Origin: Paenirhizobium selenitireducens ATCC BAA-1503
GTDB taxonomy: Bacteria > Pseudomonadota > Alphaproteobacteria > Rhizobiales > Rhizobiaceae
Assembly (NCBI RefSeq): GCF_000518785.1
Contig: NZ_JAEG01000001.1
Location: 186,001 to 250,000 of the forward strand
Direction of reading: 5' to 3'
DNA length: 64,000 bases
Of this stretch, positions 26,418 through 34,621 are shown one piece after another. The notes beneath the pieces were generated by a model. That model saw only the letters and a list, made by a program, of their open reading frames with translations, was not told where the DNA came from and searched no databases. A program made the translations under genes and the position numbers. Every line of letters starts with the position of its first letter. Within the stretch, counting starts at the first letter, position 1.

Positions 26418-26927
26418 TCAGCGAGCGCCGCAGGTGGAACCGAGCCGGCCGAGCGCGGCTGACGAGCCCTTCAGCGTGAAACGCCGCGCCTTGAAAGCCT
26501 TCTCGTCCGGGGTCAGCGTGATTTCGCTGCCGCCGCTGAGCAGGGTGGTCAGCGGACCGGAAAAGGCGGCGGGCGCGTAGAGCACGCCGTCCATCGCCTC
26601 GTACGTCATCGTCACGTCCAGTTTCGTCTTGTCGTCGGAGAAGACCACGCGGCCGCTCCATTCCGGATTGCCGTCCGGCGGATCGCCCCGGCCGCCGTCG
26701 TCGAAGCGCAGCGCAAACGCGCCTTCCTCGCCGCATTGCAGGTAGAGCATGGGTTCGCGGTCGTCGCCGGTCGCCGGCGCGCAGATATGGGCGGTCAGCG
26801 CCTTGCCGCCCTCGACCTCCCAGACTTCGGCCTTCCAGGCGTCGCAATCGGCGGCGAGTGCGGGCGGGGCGGAGGTGAGGGTGAGGAGCGGCAGCAGGCC
26901 TGCTGCGAGGCGGGAGGTCAGGCGCAT
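26418..26927 (-). CDS. Predicted secreted protein of unknown function
   Basis: 169 residues. The signal peptide MRLTSRLAAGLLPLLTLTSA continues to PPALA with cleavage before ADCDAW. The mature part has four cysteines (DCDAW, HICAP, LQCGEE, STCGAR) suited to two disulfides and an alternating beta-strand pattern. No known domain is recognised. It converges on the chemotaxis receptor gene across the shared terminator. Confidence 0.75.
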   Translation of the reverse strand: MRLTSRLAAGLLPLLTLTSAPPALAADCDAWKAEVWEVEGGKALTAHICAPATGDDREPMLYLQCGEEGAFALRFDDGGRGDPPDGNPEWSGRVVFSDDKTKLDVTMTYEAMDGVLYAPAAFSGPLTTLLSGGSEITLTPDEKAFKARRFTLKGSSAALGRLGSTCGAR

Positions 26928-27048
26928 TTCGGGTTCCCGGTTGCAAGAGCGGTTGATTTCGATCCAATCTAGGTCCGGGCGGCCATGCTAGACAAGGGAA
27001 GAAAGCGCTCCTTGTTTCTGAGGGGCCGGATCAACACGGGAGACCGCC

Positions 27049-27630
27049 ATGAGCCGCATCCTGATCATCCAGGGCCATCCGGACGTAAGCGAACCGCATC
27101 TCTGCCATGCGCTCGCCGACGCCTATGCCGCCGGTGCTGCCAAGGCCGGCCATTCGGTCGTGCGGCTGGAGCTGTCCGCGATCGAGTTTCCGCTGCTTCA
27201 TTCGCAAAAGGAGCAGGAGGGCGGTCCGGTCCCGGCCGCCATCGCTGCGGCACAGGCCGAGATCAAGGCAGCCGACCATCTCGTGCTGGTCTTTCCATTG
27301 TGGCTCGGCGGGATGCCGGCGCTGGTCAAGGCCTTCTTCGAGCAGGCGTTCAGGCCCGGCTTGGCCTATGCCAGCGAGCTTGGACCGTTCAAGGGAGCGC
27401 TGCTCAAGGGCCGGTCGCTGCGGATCGTCATCACCATGGGCATGCCGGCCTGGTTCTACCGGCTGGTCTACGGTGCGCACAGCCTCAAGGCGATGAAGGT
27501 CGGCATCTTCGGTTTCGTCGGCTTCAAGCCGATCCGGGCAAGCCTGGTCGGCAATGCCGCCGGTACGGACGAACGCGGGCGGGAGAAATGGCTCGGGCGC
27601 ATGCAGGCGCTCGGCGCCGCCGGCGCGTAA
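27049..27630 (+). CDS. Flavodoxin-fold NAD(P)H-dependent oxidoreductase
   Basis: 193 residues. The N-terminal RILIIQGHPDVSEPHLCHALADAYAAGA is the flavodoxin-like FMN/FAD phosphate loop of the NQO1/MdaB/KefF group, and LVLVFPLWLGGMPALVKAFFEQAFRPGLAY matches its second flavin motif. Probable role: two-electron quinone or related reduction with NAD(P)H. The substrate is not predictable. It stands alone between divergent and convergent neighbours. Confidence 0.88.
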   Translation: MSRILIIQGHPDVSEPHLCHALADAYAAGAAKAGHSVVRLELSAIEFPLLHSQKEQEGGPVPAAIAAAQAEIKAADHLVLVFPLWLGGMPALVKAFFEQAFRPGLAYASELGPFKGALLKGRSLRIVITMGMPAWFYRLVYGAHSLKAMKVGIFGFVGFKPIRASLVGNAAGTDERGREKWLGRMQALGAAGA

Positions 27631-27726
27631 CGGGCCGGGCGCGGCCCTAACCAAGGCTTAACGGCCTGGTGCTAGCCTTCATCTGGCAGAATTCCGGCTT
27701 CCGGCTGCGGCAGAGTGGGTTTCAGT

Positions 27727-28398
27727 ATGGCGTCCTCGACTTTCCTGCAACGTTCCGCGCTGGTCATCCTGCCGGCCGCGAGCCTTGTGTCCTGTATCGG
27801 CGACGGCATGGCGCCGCCGGCCGAGGTCGGTGCAGCGCCACCGGCGCTCTCGTCCGGCGCGCGGCCCGAGGGACGCGTAGCCGACAGGGAACTGCTCGGT
27901 CCCGTCGGCGGGCCCGTCGCCTATGCGCCGGAACCCGTCAGCTCCAACGGAGCCTCCGAGGCGATCGACTATCTCGACACGCCGAACCTTGCCGGGGTGA
28001 ACAGACAGGCGGACGAGGATCCGCTCGGCGTCAACGATCCCCGGGGCAGCCTGGCGGTGACCGCGCCGGACGAGCCGATGCCCGCGAACGACGAGCAGCC
28101 GTCCTTGCGTGAACAGGCTCTGCAGCAACCCATGCCGCAGGCCGCCGCCTATGACATTCCGGCGGAAGGGGTGAATATCGATGCCGAACTCGGCGTCGGC
28201 GGCGAAAACCTGCTCGGCGTCGGCGAGACCGCGCCCCAGGCGCCGGCAACACCCGTGGCCGCCCAGATCATGGTACCGCAGGGACCGATGGCGATCGCCG
28301 AGGGTCAGACCAGCCAGCCGGTGGTCGACGGCATCGGCACCGACAATCCGACGCCCCTGCTTGCGCCGCCGGCCCAGATGGCCGAACCCTCGCTCTAA
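27727..28398 (+). CDS. Proline/alanine-rich putative lipoprotein
   Basis: 223 residues from ATG 27727; GTG 27715 is an alternative start. The N-terminus MASSTFLQRSALVILPAASL leads into LVSC, an acceptable lipobox with Cys23 as the lipidated residue. The mature chain is rich in Pro, Ala and Gly with repeated GVN/GVG and PQ stretches and no recognisable fold, so it is probably extended or disordered in the periplasm. The function is unknown. An intrinsic terminator follows. Confidence 0.6.
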   Translation: MASSTFLQRSALVILPAASLVSCIGDGMAPPAEVGAAPPALSSGARPEGRVADRELLGPVGGPVAYAPEPVSSNGASEAIDYLDTPNLAGVNRQADEDPLGVNDPRGSLAVTAPDEPMPANDEQPSLREQALQQPMPQAAAYDIPAEGVNIDAELGVGGENLLGVGETAPQAPATPVAAQIMVPQGPMAIAEGQTSQPVVDGIGTDNPTPLLAPPAQMAEPSL

Positions 28399-28432
28399 CG
28401 GCGACAGCGCATCCCGGGCTGGTCGCCATAAT

Positions 28433-28458
28433 AAAAGCCGGCGCGAACGCCGGCTTTT
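28433..28458 (+). terminator. Intrinsic terminator
   Basis: An 11-bp perfect stem AAAAGCCGGCG / CGCCGGCTTTT with a 4-base CGAA loop ends in its own T-run. It lies 34 bp after the lipoprotein gene. Confidence 0.88.
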
Positions 28459-28702
28459 GACCGTCTGGCAATGGGGCGGGGGCATTGCCGCCGGTCGCAA
28501 AGGGATGAGTGAAAAGCGCTGTCTGAAATCACATCGTCAAAAGGGGCAGGGCTTTGGTGCCGTCCAAGCCTGGATCGTCTGTAGGGCGTACCGCTTTGCG
28601 GTCACCGGACCTTGCCTGAAGTCGACGTTAGGCTAGAAGCATCACGGATTGATGACAGGCGCGGCGACCTTGCGGGATCGTGCCGGGAAAGGACCTGATG
28701 TG

Positions 28703-29524
28703 ATGCCGCCCCTATCGGAACTGCTGATGTTTGCCGGCCTTCTGGTGGTTGCCGGCGGTGTCGCCGGCCTTCTGGCCGGCGTCTTCGGCATCGGCGGCGG
28801 CGCGGTGCTGGTTCCGGTGTTCTATCAGGTGTTCGGCGTGGCCGGCGTCGATCCGGCCGTCATCATGCATCTGGCGGTGGGCACGTCGACGGCAATCATC
28901 GTGCCGACGTCGATCCGCTCGTTTGCCGCCCACAGGGCGCGCGGAGCGGTGGACATGGACCTGCTGAAAGGATGGATCATCGCGGTGCCGCTCGGCGCGG
29001 TGCTCGCCGCCGTGGTCGCCTCCCATGCGTCGAGCGAAATGCTGCGGCTGATCTTCGCCGTGACCGGGCTTCTGCTCGCCGCCCGCATGGCTTTCCTCAG
29101 CGGCCGCCTGCACCTCGGCACGGAGCTGCCGGGCGAGCCCGCCCGCTTCGCGGTCGGCACGGTCTTCGGGCTGATCTCGGGCCTGATGGGGATCGGCGGC
29201 GGCGTGCTCAACAACACCTTCATGACGCTCTACGGCCGACCGATCCACCAGGCGGTGGCGACCTCGGCCGGCGTCGGCGTGTTGATCTCGATCCCGGGCC
29301 TGTTCGGCTATATCTGGGCGGGCTGGGGCGACAAGGGCCTGCCGCCCGCCTCGACGGGCTTCGTCAACTGGATCGCCGTCGCCCTGATCATCCCGATCGC
29401 CATGGTGGTGACGCCGCACGGTGCCAGACTGGCGCATGCGATGAGCAAGCGCCAGCTCGAGGTCGGCTTCTCGCTCTTCCTGGTCTTCGTCTCGGCGCGC
29501 TTCTTCTACAGCCTCTACGGCTGA
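28703..29524 (+). CDS. TauE/SafE family sulfite/anion exporter
   Basis: 273 residues, AAAGGA upstream. It has about eight hydrophobic segments in two homologous halves, each with the conserved glycine motif: GLLAGVFGIGGGAVLVPV early and GLISGLMGIGGGVLNNTF in the middle. TauE/SafE proteins move sulfite, sulfoacetate or related small organic anions out of the cell. No sulfonate genes adjoin it, so the substrate is open. It converges on the GbdR-type regulator gene. Confidence 0.92.
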   Translation: MPPLSELLMFAGLLVVAGGVAGLLAGVFGIGGGAVLVPVFYQVFGVAGVDPAVIMHLAVGTSTAIIVPTSIRSFAAHRARGAVDMDLLKGWIIAVPLGAVLAAVVASHASSEMLRLIFAVTGLLLAARMAFLSGRLHLGTELPGEPARFAVGTVFGLISGLMGIGGGVLNNTFMTLYGRPIHQAVATSAGVGVLISIPGLFGYIWAGWGDKGLPPASTGFVNWIAVALIIPIAMVVTPHGARLAHAMSKRQLEVGFSLFLVFVSARFFYSLYG

Positions 29525-29543
29525 GCGGCCGGCACGGCGTTCT

Positions 29544-30563
29544 TCAGGCGACGACGCCGGTGCGGCTCGCCGACATGGTCAGCTTGCGTTCGGCACGCTC
29601 CTGCTGGGGCGAGCGGTTGTAGAGTTCGCGATAACACTTGGAGAAGTGCGAGGCCGACACGAAGCCGCAGGCGACCGCCACCTCGACCACCGGCATGGAC
29701 GACTGGACCAGCAGGTGGCGGGCGCGGTCGAGACGGATCTCCAGATAGTAGCGGGCCGGCGAGCGGCCCATTTCCTGGCGGAACAGGCGTTCGATCTGGC
29801 GCCGCGACAGGTCTGCATCGTCGGCGATCTCCAGCAGCGTCAGCGGCTCGGCGAGATTGCTCTCCATCAGTTCGATGATCGACAGCACCTTGGAGTTCTG
29901 CACGCCGAGGCGGGCCCGGAGCGGCAGGCGCTGCCGGTCGGTCGGGCTGCGCACCCGGTCGGTCAGGTGCTGCTCGCAGACCCGGTTGACCAGGCCCTCG
30001 CCAAAATCCTGGCCGATCAGGTTGAGCATCATGTCGAGCGAGGCGGTGCCGCCGGCGCAGGTGTAGAGATTGCTGTCGACCTCGTAGAGGTCGGCATAGA
30101 CCTCCGCCTGCGGGAAGGCTTCGGAGAAGCCCGGCAGGTTTTCCCAGTGGATGGCGCAGCGCTTGCCGTTCAGCAAGCCGGCCTGCGCCAGCACATGGGC
30201 GCCGGTACAGAGGCTGCCGACGGCGGCACCCCGGTTATAGGCCTCGCGCAGCCAGGCATTGACCGACTTGTTGTGGAACTCCTCGACATAGACGCCGGAA
30301 CAGACGATCACCATGCTCGGCCGGTTTTCGCCGGAGAGAAAGCGGCGTTCGTCGGCAAGTGAGGAGTTGACCTCCATGCCGATGCCGCTCGAGGAATGGA
30401 CCTTCTGCCCGTCGGTTGAGGCGAGGCGCCATTCATAGGCCGAATAGCCCAGCATGCGATTTGCGATACGCAACGTCTCGATCGCGCCTGCAAAGGGCAG
30501 GAGCGTGAAATGGGGGACGAGAAAGAAGACCAGCGAACGTTTCTTGGTTGGCGCCTTGTTCAT
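29544..30563 (-). CDS. GlxA/GbdR-type AraC family transcriptional regulator
   Basis: 339 residues. The N-terminal DJ-1/PfpI-like domain (SLVFFLVPHFTLLPFAGAIETLRIANR, with the pseudo-active site GSLCTGAHVLAQAGLL) is joined to a C-terminal AraC double helix-turn-helix (about 235-325, with TLLEIADDADLSRRQIERLFRQEMGRSPARYYLEIRLDRARHLL and GFVSASHFSKCYRELY). This architecture is that of GbdR, the glycine betaine catabolism activator of Pseudomonas, and of related rhizobial proteins. Its own upstream region carries several TGCGAC/GTCGCA sites shared with the demethylation promoters at 40 and 43.9 kb, which makes it the prime candidate regulator of that regulon. Confidence 0.9.
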   Translation of the reverse strand: MNKAPTKKRSLVFFLVPHFTLLPFAGAIETLRIANRMLGYSAYEWRLASTDGQKVHSSSGIGMEVNSSLADERRFLSGENRPSMVIVCSGVYVEEFHNKSVNAWLREAYNRGAAVGSLCTGAHVLAQAGLLNGKRCAIHWENLPGFSEAFPQAEVYADLYEVDSNLYTCAGGTASLDMMLNLIGQDFGEGLVNRVCEQHLTDRVRSPTDRQRLPLRARLGVQNSKVLSIIELMESNLAEPLTLLEIADDADLSRRQIERLFRQEMGRSPARYYLEIRLDRARHLLVQSSMPVVEVAVACGFVSASHFSKCYRELYNRSPQQERAERKLTMSASRTGVVA

Positions 30564-30635
30564 GTGTGTGATGCCCAGTGTTCCCGCGTTTTTCCGCTAT
30601 TCCTTGCGTGGCAGGCGTCATGGAGATGTTCCGAA

Positions 30636-30852
30636 TGCGACGCATGTCTCTAGGAACACGGCAGAATAGCGCGTCGGGGGCAAAAATGCGACATGCACAC
30701 GCACTTTTCTCATTGCGACCCGGTTTGTCGCGGCGCATTTCGGGCACTTGGGGCATCAATTTGAAAGACCGACGGAATTTCGGGCGCGAGCCGGGAGATT
30801 GGGGAAACCCGGCTCGGCCCGATTGCGACTCGGCGGGGCGGGCCGTGTCGCA
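30636..30852 (-). promoter_or_regulatory. Cluster of TGCGAC/GTCGC motifs upstream of the GlxA-type regulator
   Basis: TGCGAC occurs at 30636, 30687, 30714 and 30824, with inverted GTCGC at 30727 and GTCGCA at 30847. The pair at 30714-30731 forms TGCGAC-N7-GTCGC. Six such sites in about 220 bp upstream of a regulator gene suggest autoregulation. The same core occurs before the MetV/RACo operon and mttB. Confidence 0.5.
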
Positions 30853-30859
30853 AATGCCG

Positions 30860-31072
30860 TCAAAGGGGGCGCGCCGGCCGGTCGTTGGCCGGCCAGCCGA
30901 GATCCTTGCGCAGGTCGAAGGGCAGGGCCTCCAGCGCCCGGGCATTGGCCCGGCGTTCCTGCCACTGCCACACGGCACGGCCGGCGGTCATGAGAATTGC
31001 GAGGGGGTGCGCGACCGTCGGCAAGCGGCGGCTCTGCAGGGTGATCCGGCTATCAAATGCAACGAGGGTCAT
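30860..31072 (-). CDS. DUF1127 small protein
   Basis: About 70 residues. The C-terminal half (ARALEALPFDLRKDLGWPA) is the DUF1127 motif, preceded by a basic helical stretch. ATG 31072 has AAGGA at eight bases; an ATG two codons earlier is too close to it. DUF1127 proteins of rhizobia, Agrobacterium and Brucella are small RNA-binding or stress-related proteins under LysR (VtlR/LsrB) control. A second DUF1127 gene and a LysR gene follow upstream. Confidence 0.85.
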   Translation of the reverse strand: MTLVAFDSRITLQSRRLPTVAHPLAILMTAGRAVWQWQERRANARALEALPFDLRKDLGWPANDRPARPL

Positions 31073-31146
31073 CGTCATCTTCCTTTTCGGTTGCCTTGGG
31101 GGCCTTTGCGTTTTGCGCCTGTATCATTCATCATTCAAACGAATGT

Positions 31147-31353
31147 TTATGATGACAGTGATCTATTCTTGTTATGTGTTTGGCGCGACGGCAGAGCCGG
31201 GTATTCCTCCGGTGGCCAGCCGATATCGCGCTGCAGTTCGGGCGGCAGGGCGGCCAGTTCGCGCCGCGCCTTGAGATTTTCGCGTGCCGCCGGGTTCAGC
31301 GGCAGGCTGTCCTGCCAGCGGCGCATCATGTGGAGCATGGTTGCAATCAGCAT
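31147..31353 (-). CDS. DUF1127 small protein
   Basis: 68 residues, start ATG 31353 with GGAGG upstream. The sequence MLIATMLHMMRRWQDSLPLN then RRELAALPPELQRDIGWPPEE shows the DUF1127 signature. It is transcribed divergently from the LysR gene, and a perfect palindrome lies in the shared region. The tail after GWPPEE is short and basic. The CATTC/GAATG inverted repeat at 31132-31145 separates it from the next DUF1127 gene. Confidence 0.88.
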   Translation of the reverse strand: MLIATMLHMMRRWQDSLPLNPAARENLKARRELAALPPELQRDIGWPPEEYPALPSRQTHNKNRSLSS

Positions 31354-31395
31354 TGTCGCCTCCTTCCGTTCTCTTGATGGTTGCATCATGCGCGC

Positions 31396-31412
31396 TGATT
31401 GACATTCAATCA
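31396..31412. promoter_or_regulatory. Palindromic LysR-type operator
   Basis: TGATTGA-CAT-TCAATCA is a perfect 17-bp dyad midway between the divergent DUF1127 and LysR genes. LysR regulators bind such interrupted dyads and usually control the divergent gene. The assignment is by position. Confidence 0.6.
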
Positions 31413-31462
31413 AACGCGATGATATCGTTCTTAAGATCAGTTTTATTGAAGGATGCGCACCG

Positions 31463-32359
31463 ATGACCCTGATGATCCGCCAACCGCTGCCGCTGCTCGA
31501 CAACGACATCCTGCGCACCTTCGTTGCCATCGCCGAGACCGGCAGCTTCACATCGGCGGCCGACCGGGTGTTCCGTACGCCGTCGGCGGTTTCCATGCAG
31601 ATCAAGAAGCTGGAAGAGCAGTTGAGCGCAACGCTGTTCCTGCGCGACGCGCGTTCGGTCACACTGACCGAGAGCGGCGAGACGCTTCTGCCCTATGCTC
31701 GGCGCATGCTGGCGCTATCCAACGAGGCGGTCGGGCGGTTCCGCATGCCGGAGATGAAGGGCGTGGTGCGTCTCGGCGCGCCGGACGACATCGGCGAGCG
31801 TTTCATGCCGACCATCCTGCGCCGCTTCGCCGAAGTCTATCCGGCGATCATGGTCGACCTGACGGTCGACACGTCCGGACAATTGCGCCGCCGCCTGCAG
31901 GAGCAGCGCCTCGACCTCACCCTGGTTAATTGCGCGCCGGGCATGGTGAGCCATGACGGCGAGGTGATTCATACAGAGCAGCTCGTCTGGGCCGGCGCCA
32001 AGTGCGGCACCGCCCATCTGCGCGATCCGTTGCCGGTGTCGATCTGGGAGGACGGCTGCTGCTGGCGGGCCGACGCACTGTCGCGCCTCGACCGTGACAA
32101 GCGGCCCTATCGCATCGCCTATCTGTCCGCCCACACCATGGCGCAGCGCGCCGCGGTCATTGCCGACCTCGCCGTCGCGCCGCTGCCGCGCAGCTACCTG
32201 ACCGACGACATGACGGCGCTCGGCTCGAAGCAGGGCCTGCCGGATCTCGGTTCGTTCGAAGTGCGCCTGCTGACCGGGCCGGAGACCAGCGAAACCATCC
32301 GCGCGGTGGCGGACAGCGTGCGCTTCGCCTTCTCGGAAATGATCGGCATCGCCGCCTGA
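31463..32359 (+). CDS. LysR family transcriptional regulator (VtlR/LsrB-type candidate)
   Basis: 298 residues. The N-terminal winged helix reads LLDNDILRTFVAIAETGSFTSAADRVFRTPSAVSMQIKKLEEQL, followed by a linker helix and a LysR substrate domain (about 95-295). Divergence from DUF1127 genes is the arrangement seen for VtlR in Brucella and Agrobacterium, an activator of small DUF1127 genes; LsrB is the Sinorhizobium relative. The effector site holds several cysteines (NCAPG, AKCGT, DGCCWR), which could make it redox-responsive like LsrB. That is an inference. Confidence 0.88.
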   Translation: MTLMIRQPLPLLDNDILRTFVAIAETGSFTSAADRVFRTPSAVSMQIKKLEEQLSATLFLRDARSVTLTESGETLLPYARRMLALSNEAVGRFRMPEMKGVVRLGAPDDIGERFMPTILRRFAEVYPAIMVDLTVDTSGQLRRRLQEQRLDLTLVNCAPGMVSHDGEVIHTEQLVWAGAKCGTAHLRDPLPVSIWEDGCCWRADALSRLDRDKRPYRIAYLSAHTMAQRAAVIADLAVAPLPRSYLTDDMTALGSKQGLPDLGSFEVRLLTGPETSETIRAVADSVRFAFSEMIGIAA

Positions 32360-32402
32360 TCAATCGGCTGCGGGGATCGGCGCGCCTTTCCCCGCTACCG
32401 CG

Positions 32403-33131
32403 TTATTCGGCCCCGTTCTCGTACAACGCCTGAGCTTCGCGCAGAACCTCGTCGAGCCGGCGGCCCGACCGGTAGGGCGCGAGGTGCTCCGGCATCGCCA
32501 CGCCGGCCGGCACATGCGGGCTGATCTCGGCCTTGCCGACCACCGTCTCGACCGGAATGACGCCGGCCCAGACCGGCAGGCCATAATCCTCCTCGTCGTC
32601 GCCGACGCCGGCGGCGCGGTGTTTTACCGAGGCATCCTCGATCTGCATGCCGATCACCTTCGTCGCCTTCAGTTCCTGGGGACTGTCGGCACGCATTTCT
32701 GCGCTGCGGCCCGGATAGAAGCGGTCGACAATGGCCTTGAGCGCGCGCGCTTTCTCCTCCGGCTCGTCGATGATGCCGGCCGTGCCGAAGCACATGGCGG
32801 AGCGGTAGTTGGCGGAATGGTGGAAACCCGAGCGGGCGAGCACCAGGCCGTCGAGATGGGATACGGTCAGGCAGACCGGCGTGCCCTTTTCCAGCTGGCG
32901 CAGCATGCGGCTCGCCGAGGAGCCGTGCCAGTAGAGCCAGTCGCCCTCGCGCCAGTGGATCGTCGGCGTACAGAAGGGCTGGCCGTCGATCACATAGGCG
33001 ACATGACAGAGAAAGGCGCTGTCGAGCACGGCATAGACCGCGTCGCGGTCATAAGTGCCGCGTTCGTGCAGGCGCTTGATGCGGTTGCGCGGCGTGGCGG
33101 GGAAGGATTTTTCTGAGGTCTGGATCGTCAT
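32403..33131 (-). CDS. Pyridoxamine 5'-phosphate oxidase-like FMN-binding protein
   Basis: 242 residues. The split-barrel flavin fold is visible as FLCHVAYVIDGQPFCTPTIHWREGDWLYWHGS, CLTVSHLDGLVLARSGFHHSANYRSAMCFGTA and the later KVIGMQIEDASVKHR. This is the PNPOx-like/nitroimidazole-resistance group rather than PdxH itself. It is divergent from a MocR regulator whose control region contains four ATTGG/CCAAT repeats, so its expression is probably pyridoxal-phosphate linked. Confidence 0.87.
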   Translation of the reverse strand: MTIQTSEKSFPATPRNRIKRLHERGTYDRDAVYAVLDSAFLCHVAYVIDGQPFCTPTIHWREGDWLYWHGSSASRMLRQLEKGTPVCLTVSHLDGLVLARSGFHHSANYRSAMCFGTAGIIDEPEEKARALKAIVDRFYPGRSAEMRADSPQELKATKVIGMQIEDASVKHRAAGVGDDEEDYGLPVWAGVIPVETVVGKAEISPHVPAGVAMPEHLAPYRSGRRLDEVLREAQALYENGAE

Positions 33132-33173
33132 GCTTGCCTCCTTGGCTGGCTTGAGGCAGAGCTACGCCGTTCA

Positions 33174-33232
33174 ATTGGTTTCCATAAGGTCCAATGTCAT
33201 GAAGAAAAGTCGGACCAATTCACCCGATTGGT
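33174..33232. promoter_or_regulatory. ATTGG/CCAAT repeat operator of the MocR gene
   Basis: ATTGG (33174), CCAAT (33191), ACCAAT (33214) and ATTGGT (33227) form two inverted pairs that overlap the start codon of the MocR gene and the promoter side of the PNPOx-like gene. MocR/PdxR regulators bind such short repeats. Confidence 0.6.
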
Positions 33233-34605
33233 CGGCCTCGGTGCCGGTGCTGCCGAAGGCGGGACCGCGACGGCTGGCGCTCTATCGCGAGCTGCGTCGG
33301 CTGATCGAGGGCGGAACGCTGCCGCCGGGGGCCAAACTGCCGACCACGCGCGATCTCGCCACACGCTTCGGTCTGTCGCGCGGTGCGGCCGTCGCCGCCT
33401 ACGAGATGCTGGTGGCGGACGGTTTTGCCGAGGCGCGGGTGGGGGCGGGAACCTATGTGGCGGCCGCCGTGCCGACGCGCGCCGCGCCGCAGCCGCCGGT
33501 GCTGCGCAATTCGCGGGAGGAAACCGGTCCGCTTCCGGGCGCGCTCGGCTGCTCGGCTGCAGACGCGCGCACCATCCAGGTCTTTCGCACGCTGCTGAAC
33601 CGCCATTTGATGCAGCCGTCGCCCCGTCATTTTCACTATGCCGAACCGGCCGGCTCGCTGGAACTGCGCGAGGAAGTCGCCGCCTACCTCAGAGCCGCGC
33701 GCGGGGTGAACTGCACCGCCGAGCAGGTGGTGCTGACCTCGGGCACGCAGCAGGCGCTGGACCTCGTCATCCGCACGGTGCTCAAACCCGGCGATCCGGT
33801 CTGGGTCGAGGACCCCTGCTATCCGATGGCGCGGGTCGCCCTTGCCGCCGCCGGCATGCGCATTACCGGCGTGCCGGTCGACGCGGAGGGGATCGATCCG
33901 GAGGAGGGCATGGCCCGCGCGCCGCATGCCCGCGCCGTCTATGTCTCGCCCTCGCACCAGTTTCCGCTCGGCGTGACGCTCTCCATGCGCCGGCGCCTGG
34001 CGCTGATCGACTGGGCGGTGCGCAATGACGCCTTCATCATCGAGGACGACTATGACAGCGAGTATCGCTTTGCCGGCCCGCCGCTCTCGTCGATGCAGGG
34101 GATCGATGCGCAGGGCCGGGTGATCTATGTCGGCACCTTTTCCAAGGTGCTGATGCCGGGCTTGCGGATCGGCTACCTCGTCCTGCCTCCGGCGCTGTGC
34201 GCGGCCTTGCTTGACGTGCGCGCCCGCACCGACCGTTTTCCCTCGACGCTGGCCGAAGGGGCGCTGGCCGAATTCCTCCGCGAAGGCCATTTCGCCGCCC
34301 ATGTGAAACGGGCGCGGCGGCGGGTCAGGCAGGCGCGCGACAGCCTGGTCGCGGCGCTCGACGGTTCGGGGCTGGAGGTGACCAGACCCGAGCAGGGCCT
34401 GCATCTGGTGGCCGGCCTGCCGGACGGCGTGCGCGACCTCGACATCAGCACGGCGGCCGCGCGGCACGGCTTTGCCGTGCGGGCGCTTTCGCCGATGTAT
34501 GTCGATGCCGCGCCGCGCCAGGGACTGGTGATCGGCTTTTCCGGTTTCCCCGCCGACGTGCTGGGCGAGACGGCGCGCCGCTGGGCGGCGTCGCTCCGGT
34601 TCTGA
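33199..34605 (+). CDS. MocR/PdxR family PLP-dependent transcriptional regulator
   Basis: 468 residues. A GntR winged helix (LYRELRRLIEGGTLPPGAKLPTTRDLATRFGLSRGAAVAAYEMLVADGF) is fused to a fold-type I aminotransferase domain. In that domain the PLP lysine lies in GTFSKVLMPGLRIGYL and the aspartate in IIEDDYDSEYRF. Such regulators sense PLP or an amino-donor aldimine. The neighbouring divergent PNPOx-like gene is the likely target. The start ATG 33199 lies inside the ATTGG repeat array; in-frame codons upstream lack support. Confidence 0.93.
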   Translation: MKKSRTNSPDWSASVPVLPKAGPRRLALYRELRRLIEGGTLPPGAKLPTTRDLATRFGLSRGAAVAAYEMLVADGFAEARVGAGTYVAAAVPTRAAPQPPVLRNSREETGPLPGALGCSAADARTIQVFRTLLNRHLMQPSPRHFHYAEPAGSLELREEVAAYLRAARGVNCTAEQVVLTSGTQQALDLVIRTVLKPGDPVWVEDPCYPMARVALAAAGMRITGVPVDAEGIDPEEGMARAPHARAVYVSPSHQFPLGVTLSMRRRLALIDWAVRNDAFIIEDDYDSEYRFAGPPLSSMQGIDAQGRVIYVGTFSKVLMPGLRIGYLVLPPALCAALLDVRARTDRFPSTLAEGALAEFLREGHFAAHVKRARRRVRQARDSLVAALDGSGLEVTRPEQGLHLVAGLPDGVRDLDISTAAARHGFAVRALSPMYVDAAPRQGLVIGFSGFPADVLGETARRWAASLRF

Positions 34606-34621
34606 CCGGGAGCGCGGCTGG

